Source: Marinobacter panjinensis (GTDB taxonomy: Bacteria; Pseudomonadota; Gammaproteobacteria; Pseudomonadales; Oleiphilaceae). From it: 64,000 nt of DNA. The stretch lies in the NCBI RefSeq assembly GCF_005298175.1, contig NZ_SZYH01000001.1, forward strand, positions 2,480,001 to 2,544,000. The letters are read 5' to 3'. The first letter of the stretch is position 1; each line of letters begins with the position of its first letter. The notes under the pieces were generated by a model. That model had not been told where the DNA came from and did no database searches. It saw only the letters and a list, made by a program, of their open reading frames with translations. Shown piece after piece: positions 19,240 to 28,442 of the stretch. Both the position numbers and the translations under genes were made by a program.

Positions 19240-19957
19240 TCGGCTTTCTGGCCAGGAACACGGTGTTGGACGACTCCCGGTTCTGGAACGGGTTGTAGAA
19301 AGACACCACCTTCGCGTCCACATCGGTAAACAGCGTTCTCAGTATCGCCATGAATGCCTCATCGGGCGGCTCGTTAGACCACATGGCAAAGACGCCGCCG
19401 GGCCGCAGGTGAGTCGCCATCCGGCCCAGGCTTTCTGCGTTGTAGAAGCTGGCGTTGGAATCGTGCAGCAGAGCCCTGGGTGAATGGTCAATGTCCAGCA
19501 GAATGGCGTCGAACACCTTGCCTGGCGCCTCGGGGTCAAAACCCGCGTCGGACACTGCCAGGTCAAAGAAACTGCCCAGCACATAGCGACACCGCGGGTC
19601 CTCATTCAACACCCTGCCCAAAGGCACTTTCTCCTGCTGGTGCCAGTGGATTACCGTATCCAGGGCATCCACAACGAGCAGTTCGCTCACCCGCTCGTGC
19701 TTCAGTGCCGCTTCCGCGGTGTACCCCAGCCCGAGGCCGCCAACCACTACCCGGAGCGAGTTGCCCTCGACAGCGTCCAGGCCCAGGTCCGCCAGTGCCA
19801 CTTCCGCATCCACAAACATGCTGGACATGAGGAACTCATCACCCAGTTTCACCTCGTAGATATCGCGGTCACCCAGCGCCGGAATGCGGCGTCGACGGAG
19901 GGTGATTTCCCCCAGTGCTGATGGCTGGCTGTCGATCTGTTCAAACAAAAGGCCCAT
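19232..19957 (-). CDS. Spermidine synthase-like methyltransferase-fold protein
   Basis: 241 residues from the ATG at 19957 (AGGG six bases upstream). Rossmann-fold core with a glycine-rich loop VVVGGLGLGYTA, an acidic residue after strand 2 (LLVVDALD), and the motif DAILLDIDHSP typical of polyamine-synthase relatives. The canonical SpeE N-terminal beta domain is short and the active-site DGG is altered, so substrate identity as polyamine is doubtful. Stand-alone members of this class are common and mostly uncharacterised. Confidence 0.78.
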   Translation of the reverse strand: MGLLFEQIDSQPSALGEITLRRRRIPALGDRDIYEVKLGDEFLMSSMFVDAEVALADLGLDAVEGNSLRVVVGGLGLGYTAEAALKHERVSELLVVDALDTVIHWHQQEKVPLGRVLNEDPRCRYVLGSFFDLAVSDAGFDPEAPGKVFDAILLDIDHSPRALLHDSNASFYNAESLGRMATHLRPGGVFAMWSNEPPDEAFMAILRTLFTDVDAKVVSFYNPFQNRESSNTVFLARKPIS

Positions 19958-20089
19958 GGTATTCCCTGCACAGTACTGACGAGGCCTTATCCTATCACCG
20001 CGGGTCGGGGATCGCAGGCAGGAAACCAACTTTTCGTTGGGAAAAACAGTCACGGACAACTACACTCTGGACTGAGCCAACACAGAAGT

Positions 20090-23023
20090 GTGAACCACTC
20101 AATGAGCGCTGGAATCGCCCGGCAGAGGCCGTCTCCGAACACTTTTTTCCATGCCCTTTATGCTGTACTGGTACTCACTTTGCTGTCGTTTCCCGCCTGG
20201 TCAGCCGCCAGTCAGACTGTATCCGTGGGCATTGTTGCCGACAGCAAGCCCTATTCCAATATGGAGGGCCGCGTCCCGGCAGGTTTCTCTATCGACGTTC
20301 TCAGGGAGGTTGCCCACAACGCCGGCCTGACCCTGGAATTTCGCGCAGGCACCTGGCCGGAAATCTTCGGGGCCTTCCTGCGCGGAGATATCGACGTGAT
20401 CGATGGCATCTCCTATCACGAAGAGCGGGCCACAAACATTCAATTCACCGAGCCCTACCACATCCGCCAGACTTACGTAATGCACGATCCTGCGAACCCA
20501 CTGGCGGATGTGAGTTCGCCGGAAGCGCTCGCCACTGCCCGTATCGGGGTTGTCGGCGATATCTATTACCGCGATTCACTCGTTAACGCGGGCATTGAGC
20601 TAAACACCTACGACTCCGTACCCAACCTTGTGCGCGCCCTCGCCTTTGGATGGGTGGACGGCATTATCGGGCCGGGACTGACCCTCGAATACTACGCAAA
20701 CGAGGCCGGTTTCCGGTTTCTCGATATCGTCGGTCCCGCGCCTCTCGGTGAGCTGGCCCGGGAAGACCTGCGCCTTGGCGTGCTGAAGGGAAACGATGAG
20801 CTGTTCAAGGTTATCAATGACGGGCTCAAAGCCGTTCCAGAAGACCGCATTACCGAACTGTTTGAGCGCTGGCAGGAATACGGCGGCGCCAGCATTGCCG
20901 AGTCCAGGGGGTTCAGTCTCAGCGATGCCCACCAACGCTATATCAGTGAAATTGGCCCGGTCAGGGTCGGCTTCATGCGGGATTACGCGCCCTTCAGTTT
21001 CCAGGACTCGGGGACGCTGCAGGGGCTTACCATCGACGTCGTGAACCGGGTATCCGATCTCACCGGTGTGCATATTGTGCCCGTGGTCGGGCAATGGTCG
21101 GAGCTGTACCCGATGTTCCTGGCAGGCGACATCGACGTCATGACTAACATGTCGAAAACTGCCGAGCGGCTGAAATACACCCGGTTTACCCGTCCATATC
21201 ACATCATACCCAATGTCGCCTTTACCCTGGATGAAGACCTAAAGTTCAGCGCGCCCGAAGATCTCGAGGGGCTCAAGGTGGCCATCGGTTCGGGCATCTA
21301 TTATGAAAGCACTTTCCGCGAACAACTGGGCGACAACGTCTTTTCTTTCACCTCCCAGCGCGCCATGTTCCAGGCACTGGCTGAAGGATCTGTGGATGTC
21401 ACCCTGGCGGCCCTTCCCAACGGCAACTACTGGGTCAGGGAACTGGGGGTTGCCGGTGTCACCATTGCCGGGGAAATAGAGCTCGGAGGTGTATCGGGAG
21501 AGGACCTTCGTTTTGGCGTTCGTCCTGCCCTCGAACCGCTCGCATCCCTTATGGATGCGGCACTGGCAGCCATCAGCCCGACAGAGATGCGAACCATTGA
21601 GGACCGCTGGCTCGGCGCCTCTGGCAGTCGCCGCCCACGCTCGACCGATGGCCCCCTCACCTTCACAGACGCCGAAAATGCCTGGCTGGATGAACGCAAC
21701 CGGCAACTGACACTGTGCGTCGATCCGGACTGGCTACCCCTGGAAGCGCTCAACGAAAACAATCAACACATCGGAATTGCCGCCGATACGTTTGCCCTCT
21801 TCTCTCAGCGCTCAGGCATAGCGTTCAAGCCCCTGCCCGTAAACAGTTGGGCTGACTCTGTCGAAGCCGCCAGGAAACGCCAGTGCGACCTCTTCTCCAT
21901 GGCGATGGAGACACCGGAGCGGTTGTCGTACATGAGCTTCACTGAGCCCTATATCCTGATTCCAACCGTGCTGCTCGGCCGGGTAGAGGCGCCGTTCATC
22001 AACACACTGAACGACATGGGAAACCAGCCAATTGGTATTGTCGAGGAATACGCGTTCCTGGAACTGCTGAAGACCACACACCCCGATCTGAACCTGGTGC
22101 AAGTGCTTAACGAGAAAGAGGGGCTGCGCATGGTTCAGGAACGGGAGTTGGCGGGTTATGTCGGCACCTTGTCCACCGCCAGCCACAATATGCAGGAACT
22201 GGGGCTGGCGGACCTGAAAGTCCTGGGAAGAGTCCCCGCGGACTGGATTCTTCGAGTAGGCACCCGAAACGACGAACCTGAGCTGCTCAGCATCATGCAG
22301 AAGCTCGTCGCGAGTCTGACGGATGAGGAGCGCAAAGCCATCGAGCAGCAATGGGCCGGCATCAGGCTGGAACAAACGGTGGATTACACCCTGGTTTTCC
22401 AGCTAGTCATCGCTGCCATAGTGACCCTGGGGCTGCTGTTTTACTGGAATCGCAAACTCAACCGGCTGAACCGGGAACTCGCTGCTGCCAATGAGCGCCT
22501 TGCATACCTCAGTGTCACCGACGACCTGACCCAGATTGGCAACCGCAGCTATTTTGACCAGGAATTCAGCAAAAGCTTTCACTGGTGCCAGCGACACCAG
22601 GCGGGGTTTGCGGTTGCCATGGTGGACGCTGATCATTTCAAGACCATTAACGATACCTATGGCCACGCCGCAGGTGACAAGTGCCTTGTTGCCCTGGCCG
22701 ATACCATGCGCGATCATTTCCGCCGCGACACCGACCGCCTCACCCGATTCGGCGGTGAGGAATTCGTGATTTTTACCAGCTTCAGCGACCGCGACGAGCT
22801 GATTTCGCGCCTGGAAAGTTTCCGCGAAGCCCTGGCCGAACAGACTTCCACCTGCAACGACCAACAGATCCGTTTTACAGTCAGCATTGGCCTGGCCACC
22901 GGCACTCCCCGCAAGGATACCTCGCCGGCGGAATTCCTTCGCCTGGCCGACAAAGCGCTCTATATTGCCAAACAGAACGGCCGCAACCGACTGGAAGCCC
23001 TGACTATTGAGGACAGCGATTAA
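20090..23023 (+). CDS. Diguanylate cyclase with three periplasmic solute-binding domains
   Basis: 977 residues. It makes cyclic di-GMP in response to periplasmic ligands. Signal/anchor helix at about 20-40; three consecutive SBP_bac_3-type domains (about 44-265, 285-510, 540-765), each opening with a strand like TVSVGIVADSKPYSN or PVRVGFMRDYAPFSF. A membrane helix lies near 769-788. The GGDEF domain has the active-site GGEEF near 888-892 and the inhibitory RDTD I-site just before it. Start is GTG at 20090; an ATG four codons on is equally possible because neither has a strong ribosome site. No dedicated transport genes are adjacent. Confidence 0.92.
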   Translation: MNHSMSAGIARQRPSPNTFFHALYAVLVLTLLSFPAWSAASQTVSVGIVADSKPYSNMEGRVPAGFSIDVLREVAHNAGLTLEFRAGTWPEIFGAFLRGDIDVIDGISYHEERATNIQFTEPYHIRQTYVMHDPANPLADVSSPEALATARIGVVGDIYYRDSLVNAGIELNTYDSVPNLVRALAFGWVDGIIGPGLTLEYYANEAGFRFLDIVGPAPLGELAREDLRLGVLKGNDELFKVINDGLKAVPEDRITELFERWQEYGGASIAESRGFSLSDAHQRYISEIGPVRVGFMRDYAPFSFQDSGTLQGLTIDVVNRVSDLTGVHIVPVVGQWSELYPMFLAGDIDVMTNMSKTAERLKYTRFTRPYHIIPNVAFTLDEDLKFSAPEDLEGLKVAIGSGIYYESTFREQLGDNVFSFTSQRAMFQALAEGSVDVTLAALPNGNYWVRELGVAGVTIAGEIELGGVSGEDLRFGVRPALEPLASLMDAALAAISPTEMRTIEDRWLGASGSRRPRSTDGPLTFTDAENAWLDERNRQLTLCVDPDWLPLEALNENNQHIGIAADTFALFSQRSGIAFKPLPVNSWADSVEAARKRQCDLFSMAMETPERLSYMSFTEPYILIPTVLLGRVEAPFINTLNDMGNQPIGIVEEYAFLELLKTTHPDLNLVQVLNEKEGLRMVQERELAGYVGTLSTASHNMQELGLADLKVLGRVPADWILRVGTRNDEPELLSIMQKLVASLTDEERKAIEQQWAGIRLEQTVDYTLVFQLVIAAIVTLGLLFYWNRKLNRLNRELAAANERLAYLSVTDDLTQIGNRSYFDQEFSKSFHWCQRHQAGFAVAMVDADHFKTINDTYGHAAGDKCLVALADTMRDHFRRDTDRLTRFGGEEFVIFTSFSDRDELISRLESFREALAEQTSTCNDQQIRFTVSIGLATGTPRKDTSPAEFLRLADKALYIAKQNGRNRLEALTIEDSD

Positions 23024-23089
23024 CTGGCAGCCAGGGCGGGCCGCGTGATGCTATCCTTTGCGATACTCACGACGCAAAAGGAGACCACC

Positions 23090-24061
23090 ATGGCCAACAT
23101 TTACCAGGATAATTCTCTGTCGATCGGCAACACACCGCTGGTGGCGCTTAACCGGGTAAACGAAGGCGCCACCATCTGGGCCAAGATTGAAGGTCGCAAC
23201 CCGGCCTACTCGGTAAAATGCCGGATTGGCGCCGCCATGATCTGGGATGCCGAAAAACGCGGTGTCCTCAAGCCCGGCATGACCATCGTTGAACCCACCA
23301 GTGGCAATACCGGCATCGCCCTGGCCTTTGTGGCAGCGGCGCGAGGCTACAAGCTGCTATTGACCATGCCCTCATCAATGAGCCTGGAGCGGCGTAAGGT
23401 ACTGAAGGCTTTGGGGGCAGAGCTGGTGCTGACGGAACCACCCAAGGGCATGAAGGGTGCAATCGCCAAAGCCGAGGAAATTGTTGCCGAAGACCCGGAT
23501 CAGCACTTTATGCCACAGCAATTCGAGAATCCGGCAAACCCCCGGATTCACGAGGACACCACCGGCCCGGAAATCTGGAACGACACCGACGGCGCCGTTG
23601 ATATCTTTGTGTCCGGTGTAGGTACCGGCGGCACCCTGACCGGCGTCGCCCGTTACATCCGCAACACCCGGCGTAAAGCCATAACCACCGTTGCTGTGGA
23701 ACCGGAAGACTCACCCATCATCACCCAGGCCCGGGCCGGCGAGGAACAGACACCCGCCCCTCACAAGATCCAGGGCATTGGCGCAGGCTTCATTCCGGGC
23801 AACCTGGACATGGATCTGGTGGACCGGGTGGAGACAGTCAGCAATCAGGAGGCGATGGACATGGCGCACCGGCTGATGCAGGAAGAAGGCATTCTGTGCG
23901 GAATTTCCTGTGGTGCAGCGGTTGTAGCGGCGGTAAGGATTGGCAAGCTGCCGGAATTCAAGGGCAAGAATATCGTAGTGGTGCTGCCGGATTCCGCAGA
24001 GCGCTACCTGTCATCCGCATTGTTTACAGACCGGTTCGGCGAGCTGGAAAACGTGCAGTAA
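23090..24061 (+). CDS. cysK: Cysteine synthase A
   Basis: 323 residues. PLP enzyme that makes L-cysteine from O-acetylserine and sulfide. K43 in [11 protein letters not shown] is the Schiff-base lysine. [11 protein letters not shown] binds the substrate carboxylate and [10 protein letters not shown] the cofactor phosphate. [12 protein letters not shown] and the C-terminal GISCGAAV favour CysK over CysM (normally GISSGAA). The ATG at 23090 has AAAAGGAG at an ideal distance; the frame runs 15 codons further without plausible sequence. A stem-loop follows the stop. Confidence 0.94.
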   Translation: MANIYQDNSLSIGNTPLVALNRVNEGATIWAKIEGRNPAYSVKCRIGAAMIWDAEKRGVLKPGMTIVEPTSGNTGIALAFVAAARGYKLLLTMPSSMSLERRKVLKALGAELVLTEPPKGMKGAIAKAEEIVAEDPDQHFMPQQFENPANPRIHEDTTGPEIWNDTDGAVDIFVSGVGTGGTLTGVARYIRNTRRKAITTVAVEPEDSPIITQARAGEEQTPAPHKIQGIGAGFIPGNLDMDLVDRVETVSNQEAMDMAHRLMQEEGILCGISCGAAVVAAVRIGKLPEFKGKNIVVVLPDSAERYLSSALFTDRFGELENVQ

Positions 24062-24071
24062 TGAGCGAGCT

Positions 24072-24090
24072 CCGGGGCGTATTGCCCCGG
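24072..24090 (+). terminator. Stem-loop after cysK
   Basis: CCGGGGC, five bases, GCCCCGG, eleven bases after the stop. A weaker outer pairing (GAGCG/CGCTC) extends it. There is no T-run, so it may be a mRNA-stabilising hairpin rather than a classical terminator. Confidence 0.4.
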
Positions 24091-24107
24091 GCGATTACGC
24101 TCGCACA

Positions 24108-24224
24108 TCAGAACTGGAAACGCATACCAACGCGGCCGGCATCAAAGTCCGGCCTGTCGGTATCGTCCTGTGCCCAGACAACCGGCGCCACCAGCATGGC
24201 CGAGGTCAGAACGGTTACCTGATC
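24108..24224 (-). pseudogene. Possible remnant of an exported outer-membrane protein
   Basis: The minus-strand frame reads a hydrophobic export-like stretch ending in an Ala-X-Ala-like site (TSAMLVAPVVWAQ), then DDTDRPDFDAG and RVGMRFQF before a stop. The ending in an aromatic-alternating strand with terminal Phe is how outer-membrane barrels finish. Only 38 codons are open and an in-frame TGA precedes them, with ATG available only inside the hydrophobic stretch. Either a large internal deletion joined signal peptide to last strand, or the likeness is chance. Confidence 0.3.
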
Positions 24225-24293
24225 TCAGGCTACCTACAAACAGGCAGGATGTGCATTAAATGCGCAATACGGTCTGTTCACATATATTTCATG

Positions 24294-24581
24294 CTATTTA
24301 ATGTCAGATTCACAACTTTTCGTAACATTTGCCCGCCTGACCAATCCGCCCAGACCACTGGCGGCAAGCGATACACTGCGGTACGACAGACGGGAGATGC
24401 CGTGATGGATCGTGCGAATGCCATCACTCCAGGGCCTGGTCACCGGCACCTGCCGCAGAAGGTTGAACGTTTCGTCTGCAATGCTCAGATGGACCCGTTC
24501 AAGCTTGCGTGCACCATGATCGATACCACTGGCGGCCACATCGGCAACGCCGGCCCACCAGTCGAGATCCTGCTTGTTCAT
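24294..24581 (-). CDS. Small protein translationally coupled to the lipase
   Basis: 95 residues, no recognised family. The ATG overlaps the stop of the upstream lipase gene (ATGA) and has GAGGAAG eight bases before it, so translation is clearly coupled. The sequence is amphipathic and moderately basic, for example ADETFNLLRQVPVTRP and IHHGISRLSYRSVSLAASG, with no signal peptide. N-terminal segments of some proteobacterial lipases resemble this, so it may act as a detached helper domain or chaperone for its neighbour; that is inference. Confidence 0.65.
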   Translation of the reverse strand: MNKQDLDWWAGVADVAASGIDHGARKLERVHLSIADETFNLLRQVPVTRPWSDGIRTIHHGISRLSYRSVSLAASGLGGLVRRANVTKSCESDIK

Positions 24582-25486
24582 AACAACCACTTCCTCAGTT
24601 GGTCAGCTACATCGGGATGATGAGCCAGACGGATATGGTCTACACCTGGAAAGCTGGCTTCACCAGTGAGTGTCCAGCCTTTACGCTCGCGGCCGCGGGC
24701 ACTGGATTCCTGTACCAGTGCATCACCGAACAGCGCATTCACCGGATGCTCACGGGTACGCGCCAGCAAACCACAGACAACGTAATGTCGGGCACCCGGC
24801 AGCAAAGGTGGCTCGCCATCTTCGCTGCTCAACACTTCGCCGCGGGACAGGTTGCGAATACCCTCGCTTCGCAGATCTATCACTTCGCCCAGCACCCGCA
24901 AATAATCCCTCGGCGCCTTATTCATCCGGTCAGCCGTCGCCATGGCACCCCTTGCCAGCCACGAGCCATCGTGGGGGGAGCCGACGTAGACGCAGTCCCT
25001 GAGCTGCTCCACCCAGTGATGACCATGGCGTTGACCAAAGTGACTGGCACTGCGAATCAGCAACCCGCCCATGCTGTGCCCGATCAGGATTATCCGCTCA
25101 ACGGACACAGGCCAGTGGCTGACCAGGGTATCAAGCATGTCGGCGAGCGTTTCTCCGTTGTGCCAGATAGACCGACCACTATTGTATCGGAGAGTCAGAG
25201 GCGTAATGTCGCTATTCTCAGCCGCTAGCAGCGAGCCGTAATGAGCACCACCCCGGCCCGGGATAGCCCATACCGACTCCAGCTCCATCAGGCCGTGAAT
25301 CGACAGGCACAAGGTTGAGCCAGGGTTCTCCAGATCAGGAGAACCCGGATTAACCGGCTCATGCCCATGGAAAAACGTCATGGGCATCGCCAGAGGATTA
25401 TTGCGCGCCTCAAGCCAGTCCCCGAAAAACCCGCTGAGAATGGCTGAGGCATGTCTTTGCCATGCCGGGCTGGTATTTGTATCCAT
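24578..25486 (-). CDS. Alpha/beta-hydrolase, lipase/esterase (PGAP1-like)
   Basis: 302 residues. Nucleophile elbow GHSMGG with S138; oxyanion strand LCLSIHGLM; HDGSWLARG region; likely catalytic H in GVDHIRLAHH near the C-terminus. No signal peptide, so it is probably cytoplasmic or peripheral. The PGAP1/DUF676-like family hydrolyses ester bonds of lipids; the substrate is not inferable. The ATG at 25486 has a weak ribosome site. Followed by the coupled 95-residue gene. Confidence 0.85.
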   Translation of the reverse strand: MDTNTSPAWQRHASAILSGFFGDWLEARNNPLAMPMTFFHGHEPVNPGSPDLENPGSTLCLSIHGLMELESVWAIPGRGGAHYGSLLAAENSDITPLTLRYNSGRSIWHNGETLADMLDTLVSHWPVSVERIILIGHSMGGLLIRSASHFGQRHGHHWVEQLRDCVYVGSPHDGSWLARGAMATADRMNKAPRDYLRVLGEVIDLRSEGIRNLSRGEVLSSEDGEPPLLPGARHYVVCGLLARTREHPVNALFGDALVQESSARGRERKGWTLTGEASFPGVDHIRLAHHPDVADQLRKWLL

Positions 25487-25590
25487 GCACAACCGTTACC
25501 GTCTGATGATGTAACCACCAGTCTACTCTGATAAGCGCTTTAACGATTGGCTGAATTTCCACCAGATTCCGGCTGCGTGGCAACTGCTGT

Positions 25591-26829
25591 CTAATGGGCC
25601 CGACCTGCGAATCCCATGCAGTTGGCGTAGTAGGTGGTGGTTGCCGGCCAGTCGGAGAAGATGCCGATGACCCCGACCTCCCGCGCCAGCACATCAATCA
25701 CCTTGAACACGTCACCGTCGTTATTGATGGCATCGGTGATGGTCTGGTGATACCAGCCACCGCCATCGGCCAGCGGGCCGCTGCGTTCAACCGTCCAGGC
25801 AATCAGGTCCAGCCCAGCGGCCCTGGCATTCTCCGCATACTCCGACGGCACGATTTGCTGGTGGCCATCCAGGGCCAGCATCTTCCACAGCGCCGGTGCC
25901 AGGACATTCACCCCTTGTGCGGACAGGCTCTCCATCCACGACGGGGACGAGTTTTCCGCGGTCATCGGCTGCTGGTCCAGGAACACCGCCTGCTTTCCAA
26001 ACCGGGGCATATCATTGATCCAGAACAGCACATCGTCCAGCAGGAACGATTGCGGCCAGACTTCCCTCGGGTTTACACCAGCATCGATGTAGTCCTGGAT
26101 CATCTGGCGGGCATAATCCTGCTGGCTGTAATCTCCATCGAACGGCATCTCTACCACCGGTGTTTTCAGCTCCGGAGTGAACTTCACGCCCAGCGCCTTG
26201 AACAGCTCGATACTTTCCTGATGGGTCAACAAGGTGCCACGACTGCTGTACAGGTCAGTACGCCAGTCCGCGGTTCCCCCCAGGTATTCTTCGGGAGTCG
26301 TCGCCATGGGGTTGAACGCGTCCATCTTGCCTTTCAGGGACTTGAACTCCTCCAGCGTGATATCGCTGGTACGGCATTCTGCCTGAGCCTCGGTGCCGCT
26401 TTGTGGATCCGCCGGCACAAATGGCTGTGTGCACTTGGCGCTCAGTTCCGGAATGGTCACGATATTGGTGGTGGTGTGAAGATCGTTCTGGGCATGGCGG
26501 CAGACCAGTTCCCGGTCCCTGGTGAAGGCGACATCGCACTCCAGGATACCGGCTCCCATCTGAGCGGCCGCCACGTAGGATTCCAGGGTGTGTTCCGGAA
26601 ACTGCAAGGGCGCACCCCGGTGCCCTATCGAGAAATCCGTAGGTCTGGGTTTTCTGGCCTGGCAGGACTGCAAAGCGTCTTTCAGTGGCCCCTCATCCAT
26701 GTCTTGCACCAGCCAGAACGGCCTGGGCCCGAGATGAACCTGGCCCTTGCCTTGCCCACCCGGGCTGGCATTGGCGACGGAGACCAATGACATCAGCAAT
26801 GCCATAACCCGCAACGTGCGTAACTTCAT
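25591..26829 (-). CDS. Exported glycerophosphodiester phosphodiesterase family protein
   Basis: 412 residues; signal peptide 1-21 ([13 protein letters not shown]). GDPD TIM-barrel hallmarks: [18 protein letters not shown] (general acid His), [11 protein letters not shown] (metal-binding E and D), and [15 protein letters not shown]. It would release glycerol phosphate from glycerophosphodiesters in the periplasm. The ATG at 26829 follows GGAG by six bases. At 412 residues it is longer than GlpQ (about 330) through extra loops between barrel strands, typical of a subfamily found in marine and environmental proteobacteria. Confidence 0.9.
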   Translation of the reverse strand: MKLRTLRVMALLMSLVSVANASPGGQGKGQVHLGPRPFWLVQDMDEGPLKDALQSCQARKPRPTDFSIGHRGAPLQFPEHTLESYVAAAQMGAGILECDVAFTRDRELVCRHAQNDLHTTTNIVTIPELSAKCTQPFVPADPQSGTEAQAECRTSDITLEEFKSLKGKMDAFNPMATTPEEYLGGTADWRTDLYSSRGTLLTHQESIELFKALGVKFTPELKTPVVEMPFDGDYSQQDYARQMIQDYIDAGVNPREVWPQSFLLDDVLFWINDMPRFGKQAVFLDQQPMTAENSSPSWMESLSAQGVNVLAPALWKMLALDGHQQIVPSEYAENARAAGLDLIAWTVERSGPLADGGGWYHQTITDAINNDGDVFKVIDVLAREVGVIGIFSDWPATTTYYANCMGFAGRAH

Positions 26830-26900
26830 AACAAGCTCCCTGTGCGATGCATGAAACTGCACAGCCATTATCAATGGGGCGGGTTACGTTGTAGTGACGA

Positions 26901-27401
26901 TCAGGTGGCTGGCGCGTCCGTGTTGCTGGCAGGTGCGTCCGATGTTTCCTGCCCTCGGGCCTGTTCAGCTTCCGCTTCTTTCATCAACGCCATGCCGCCC
27001 TGCAACAGCAGCGACTTCAGGCGCGGGTCGCTCTGCTCCACCACGCCAAGAGTGAACGCCGCGGCAACGGCTTCCAGGGGATTATCGCGGACAAGATCCC
27101 TGATAAGATCCACCGGAGAGCCTGATGACTGCCCTTTGCCCTTATGGGAAGACGTTTTCGCGGAAACCGGACGGGTCATCCGATAGAAAAACAGAGCCAG
27201 TAACAACAGACAGGACAAACCCGTTACCGCCAAAGCACCAGCCTCACCCAGAACGGGGGACAACGCCAGTGTGGCGGCATTAACGAGTAGGTAAAAACCG
27301 GTAATCAACAGGGCGACCAGCAACACCAGGGCCAGCATAAAACCAACAATGGCCGCGACTGCCTTGCGCAGGACGCCCCGTAACCAGGCTGAATCCAGCA
27401 T
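26901..27401 (-). CDS. Two-helix membrane protein, YqjE-like
   Basis: 166 residues. Two long hydrophobic helices (about 15-45 and 55-75) and a soluble tail containing DNPLEAVAAAFTLGVVEQ, then an Ala/Thr/Asp-rich disordered end. The arrangement directly after a DUF883 gene (two bases apart) is that of the yqjD-yqjE stress membrane pair of enterics; sequence identity cannot be judged here. Function unknown. Confidence 0.7.
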   Translation of the reverse strand: MLDSAWLRGVLRKAVAAIVGFMLALVLLVALLITGFYLLVNAATLALSPVLGEAGALAVTGLSCLLLLALFFYRMTRPVSAKTSSHKGKGQSSGSPVDLIRDLVRDNPLEAVAAAFTLGVVEQSDPRLKSLLLQGGMALMKEAEAEQARGQETSDAPASNTDAPAT

Positions 27402-27403
27402 GA

Positions 27404-27727
27404 TCAGCGATCCAACAGACGGCCTACCAGCAATCCGGCCAGGAACATGATCATGATACTGAGAAACGGCCGCTCTTCGATCTTGTGCTCGACATCGTCC
27501 ACGGCCTTGCTGCCGGCATCACGGGCACGGGTAATGGCTTCATCCCCGCGTTGCTTCACCTGGTCAAACGCCTCACGGCTTTCCCGGCGAATTTCGTCAC
27601 GAAGATTGCTGATATTGGTCTTTTGCCCCTCAGTAACGGTTTTGGTGAGTTTGGAAAGATCCTCGCTGAGCTTCTTGAGGTCTTCTCTTACCTGTTCATA
27701 ATCGTTTTGATTGGACTTCGCTTCCAT
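27404..27727 (-). CDS. DUF883 family protein (ElaB/YqjD type)
   Basis: 107 residues. A long amphipathic coiled coil (about 8-82) leads to a single C-terminal helix (IMIMFLAGLLVGRLLDR), preceded by the conserved ERPF. Enteric homologues anchor ribosomes to the inner membrane in stationary phase. The ATG is preceded by AAGGAGG-like CAAGGAGGC.. with good spacing. Probably cotranscribed with the next gene. Confidence 0.85.
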   Translation of the reverse strand: MEAKSNQNDYEQVREDLKKLSEDLSKLTKTVTEGQKTNISNLRDEIRRESREAFDQVKQRGDEAITRARDAGSKAVDDVEHKIEERPFLSIMIMFLAGLLVGRLLDR

Positions 27728-27967
27728 CTGTTGCCTCCTTGTCAGTAAACCAAACTACTATTTCCGCGTTTGGTAACGATAAGAACTGTTGGCTGAATAC
27801 CTGCACAGGAGAGTCTGATGATCTCCCGACAGCATTCATAAACCATGGAAAGGTGTAAAAACGGCCATGGCTGTCATTAATGTAGCACAAGGTATGGGTC
27901 TGTACGTGAAGGTTGTGTCATCCGCTGACAATGTCAGATTTATGAAGCCGCTACCTGGTTTAAATTC

Positions 27968-28411
27968 TCAGATATCGCATTCACTCTGGACCCTGGCCCG
28001 AAACTCACGACGAAGGCGCTCGTTTTCTTCATCGTCGACGAAAACGCGCTCACCTTCGCTGTTGAGCCGGTAAATCCCCGACACACTCTTGAGAAATTTC
28101 AATCGCGCCCGGAGGGCCTGGCAACGGGCTGCATGCTTCGTGGCCTTTGCCTGCTGTTCGGCCTCAGCCTTGTTGCGCTCAGAACGCTCCTGCTCAGTCT
28201 GCTCCAGGAACTCGTTCATCCGCTGCTTGCGTTGACGAACGGCCTCGTCCGGGGACGGAGTAGTGGCCTTCAGGGTCATTTCGTCTGCGGCAGTGTTCGC
28301 CGGTGGCCGGTCACCGAAATGGGTCTGGCCATTCTCATCGACCCAGCGGTAAGTGCCGGCCTGGGCGATGGGGGTGATCAGCAAACAAACGAGTATCAGC
28401 AGTCCATTCAT
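27968..28411 (-). CDS. DUF4124 domain exported protein
   Basis: 147 residues with signal peptide 1-18. The DUF4124 domain has YRWVDENGQTHFGDRPP (about 21-37), a small beta domain common in gammaproteobacterial periplasmic proteins. A charged coiled coil (55-100) follows. It starts 31 bases after tssM, in the same orientation and with no terminator between, so it may be read with the type VI operon; a role in secretion is not implied. Confidence 0.85.
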   Translation of the reverse strand: MNGLLILVCLLITPIAQAGTYRWVDENGQTHFGDRPPANTAADEMTLKATTPSPDEAVRQRKQRMNEFLEQTEQERSERNKAEAEQQAKATKHAARCQALRARLKFLKSVSGIYRLNSEGERVFVDDEENERLRREFRARVQSECDI

Positions 28412-28442
28412 TGGTTATCCTTCCCTATCAATAGCCACTAGA

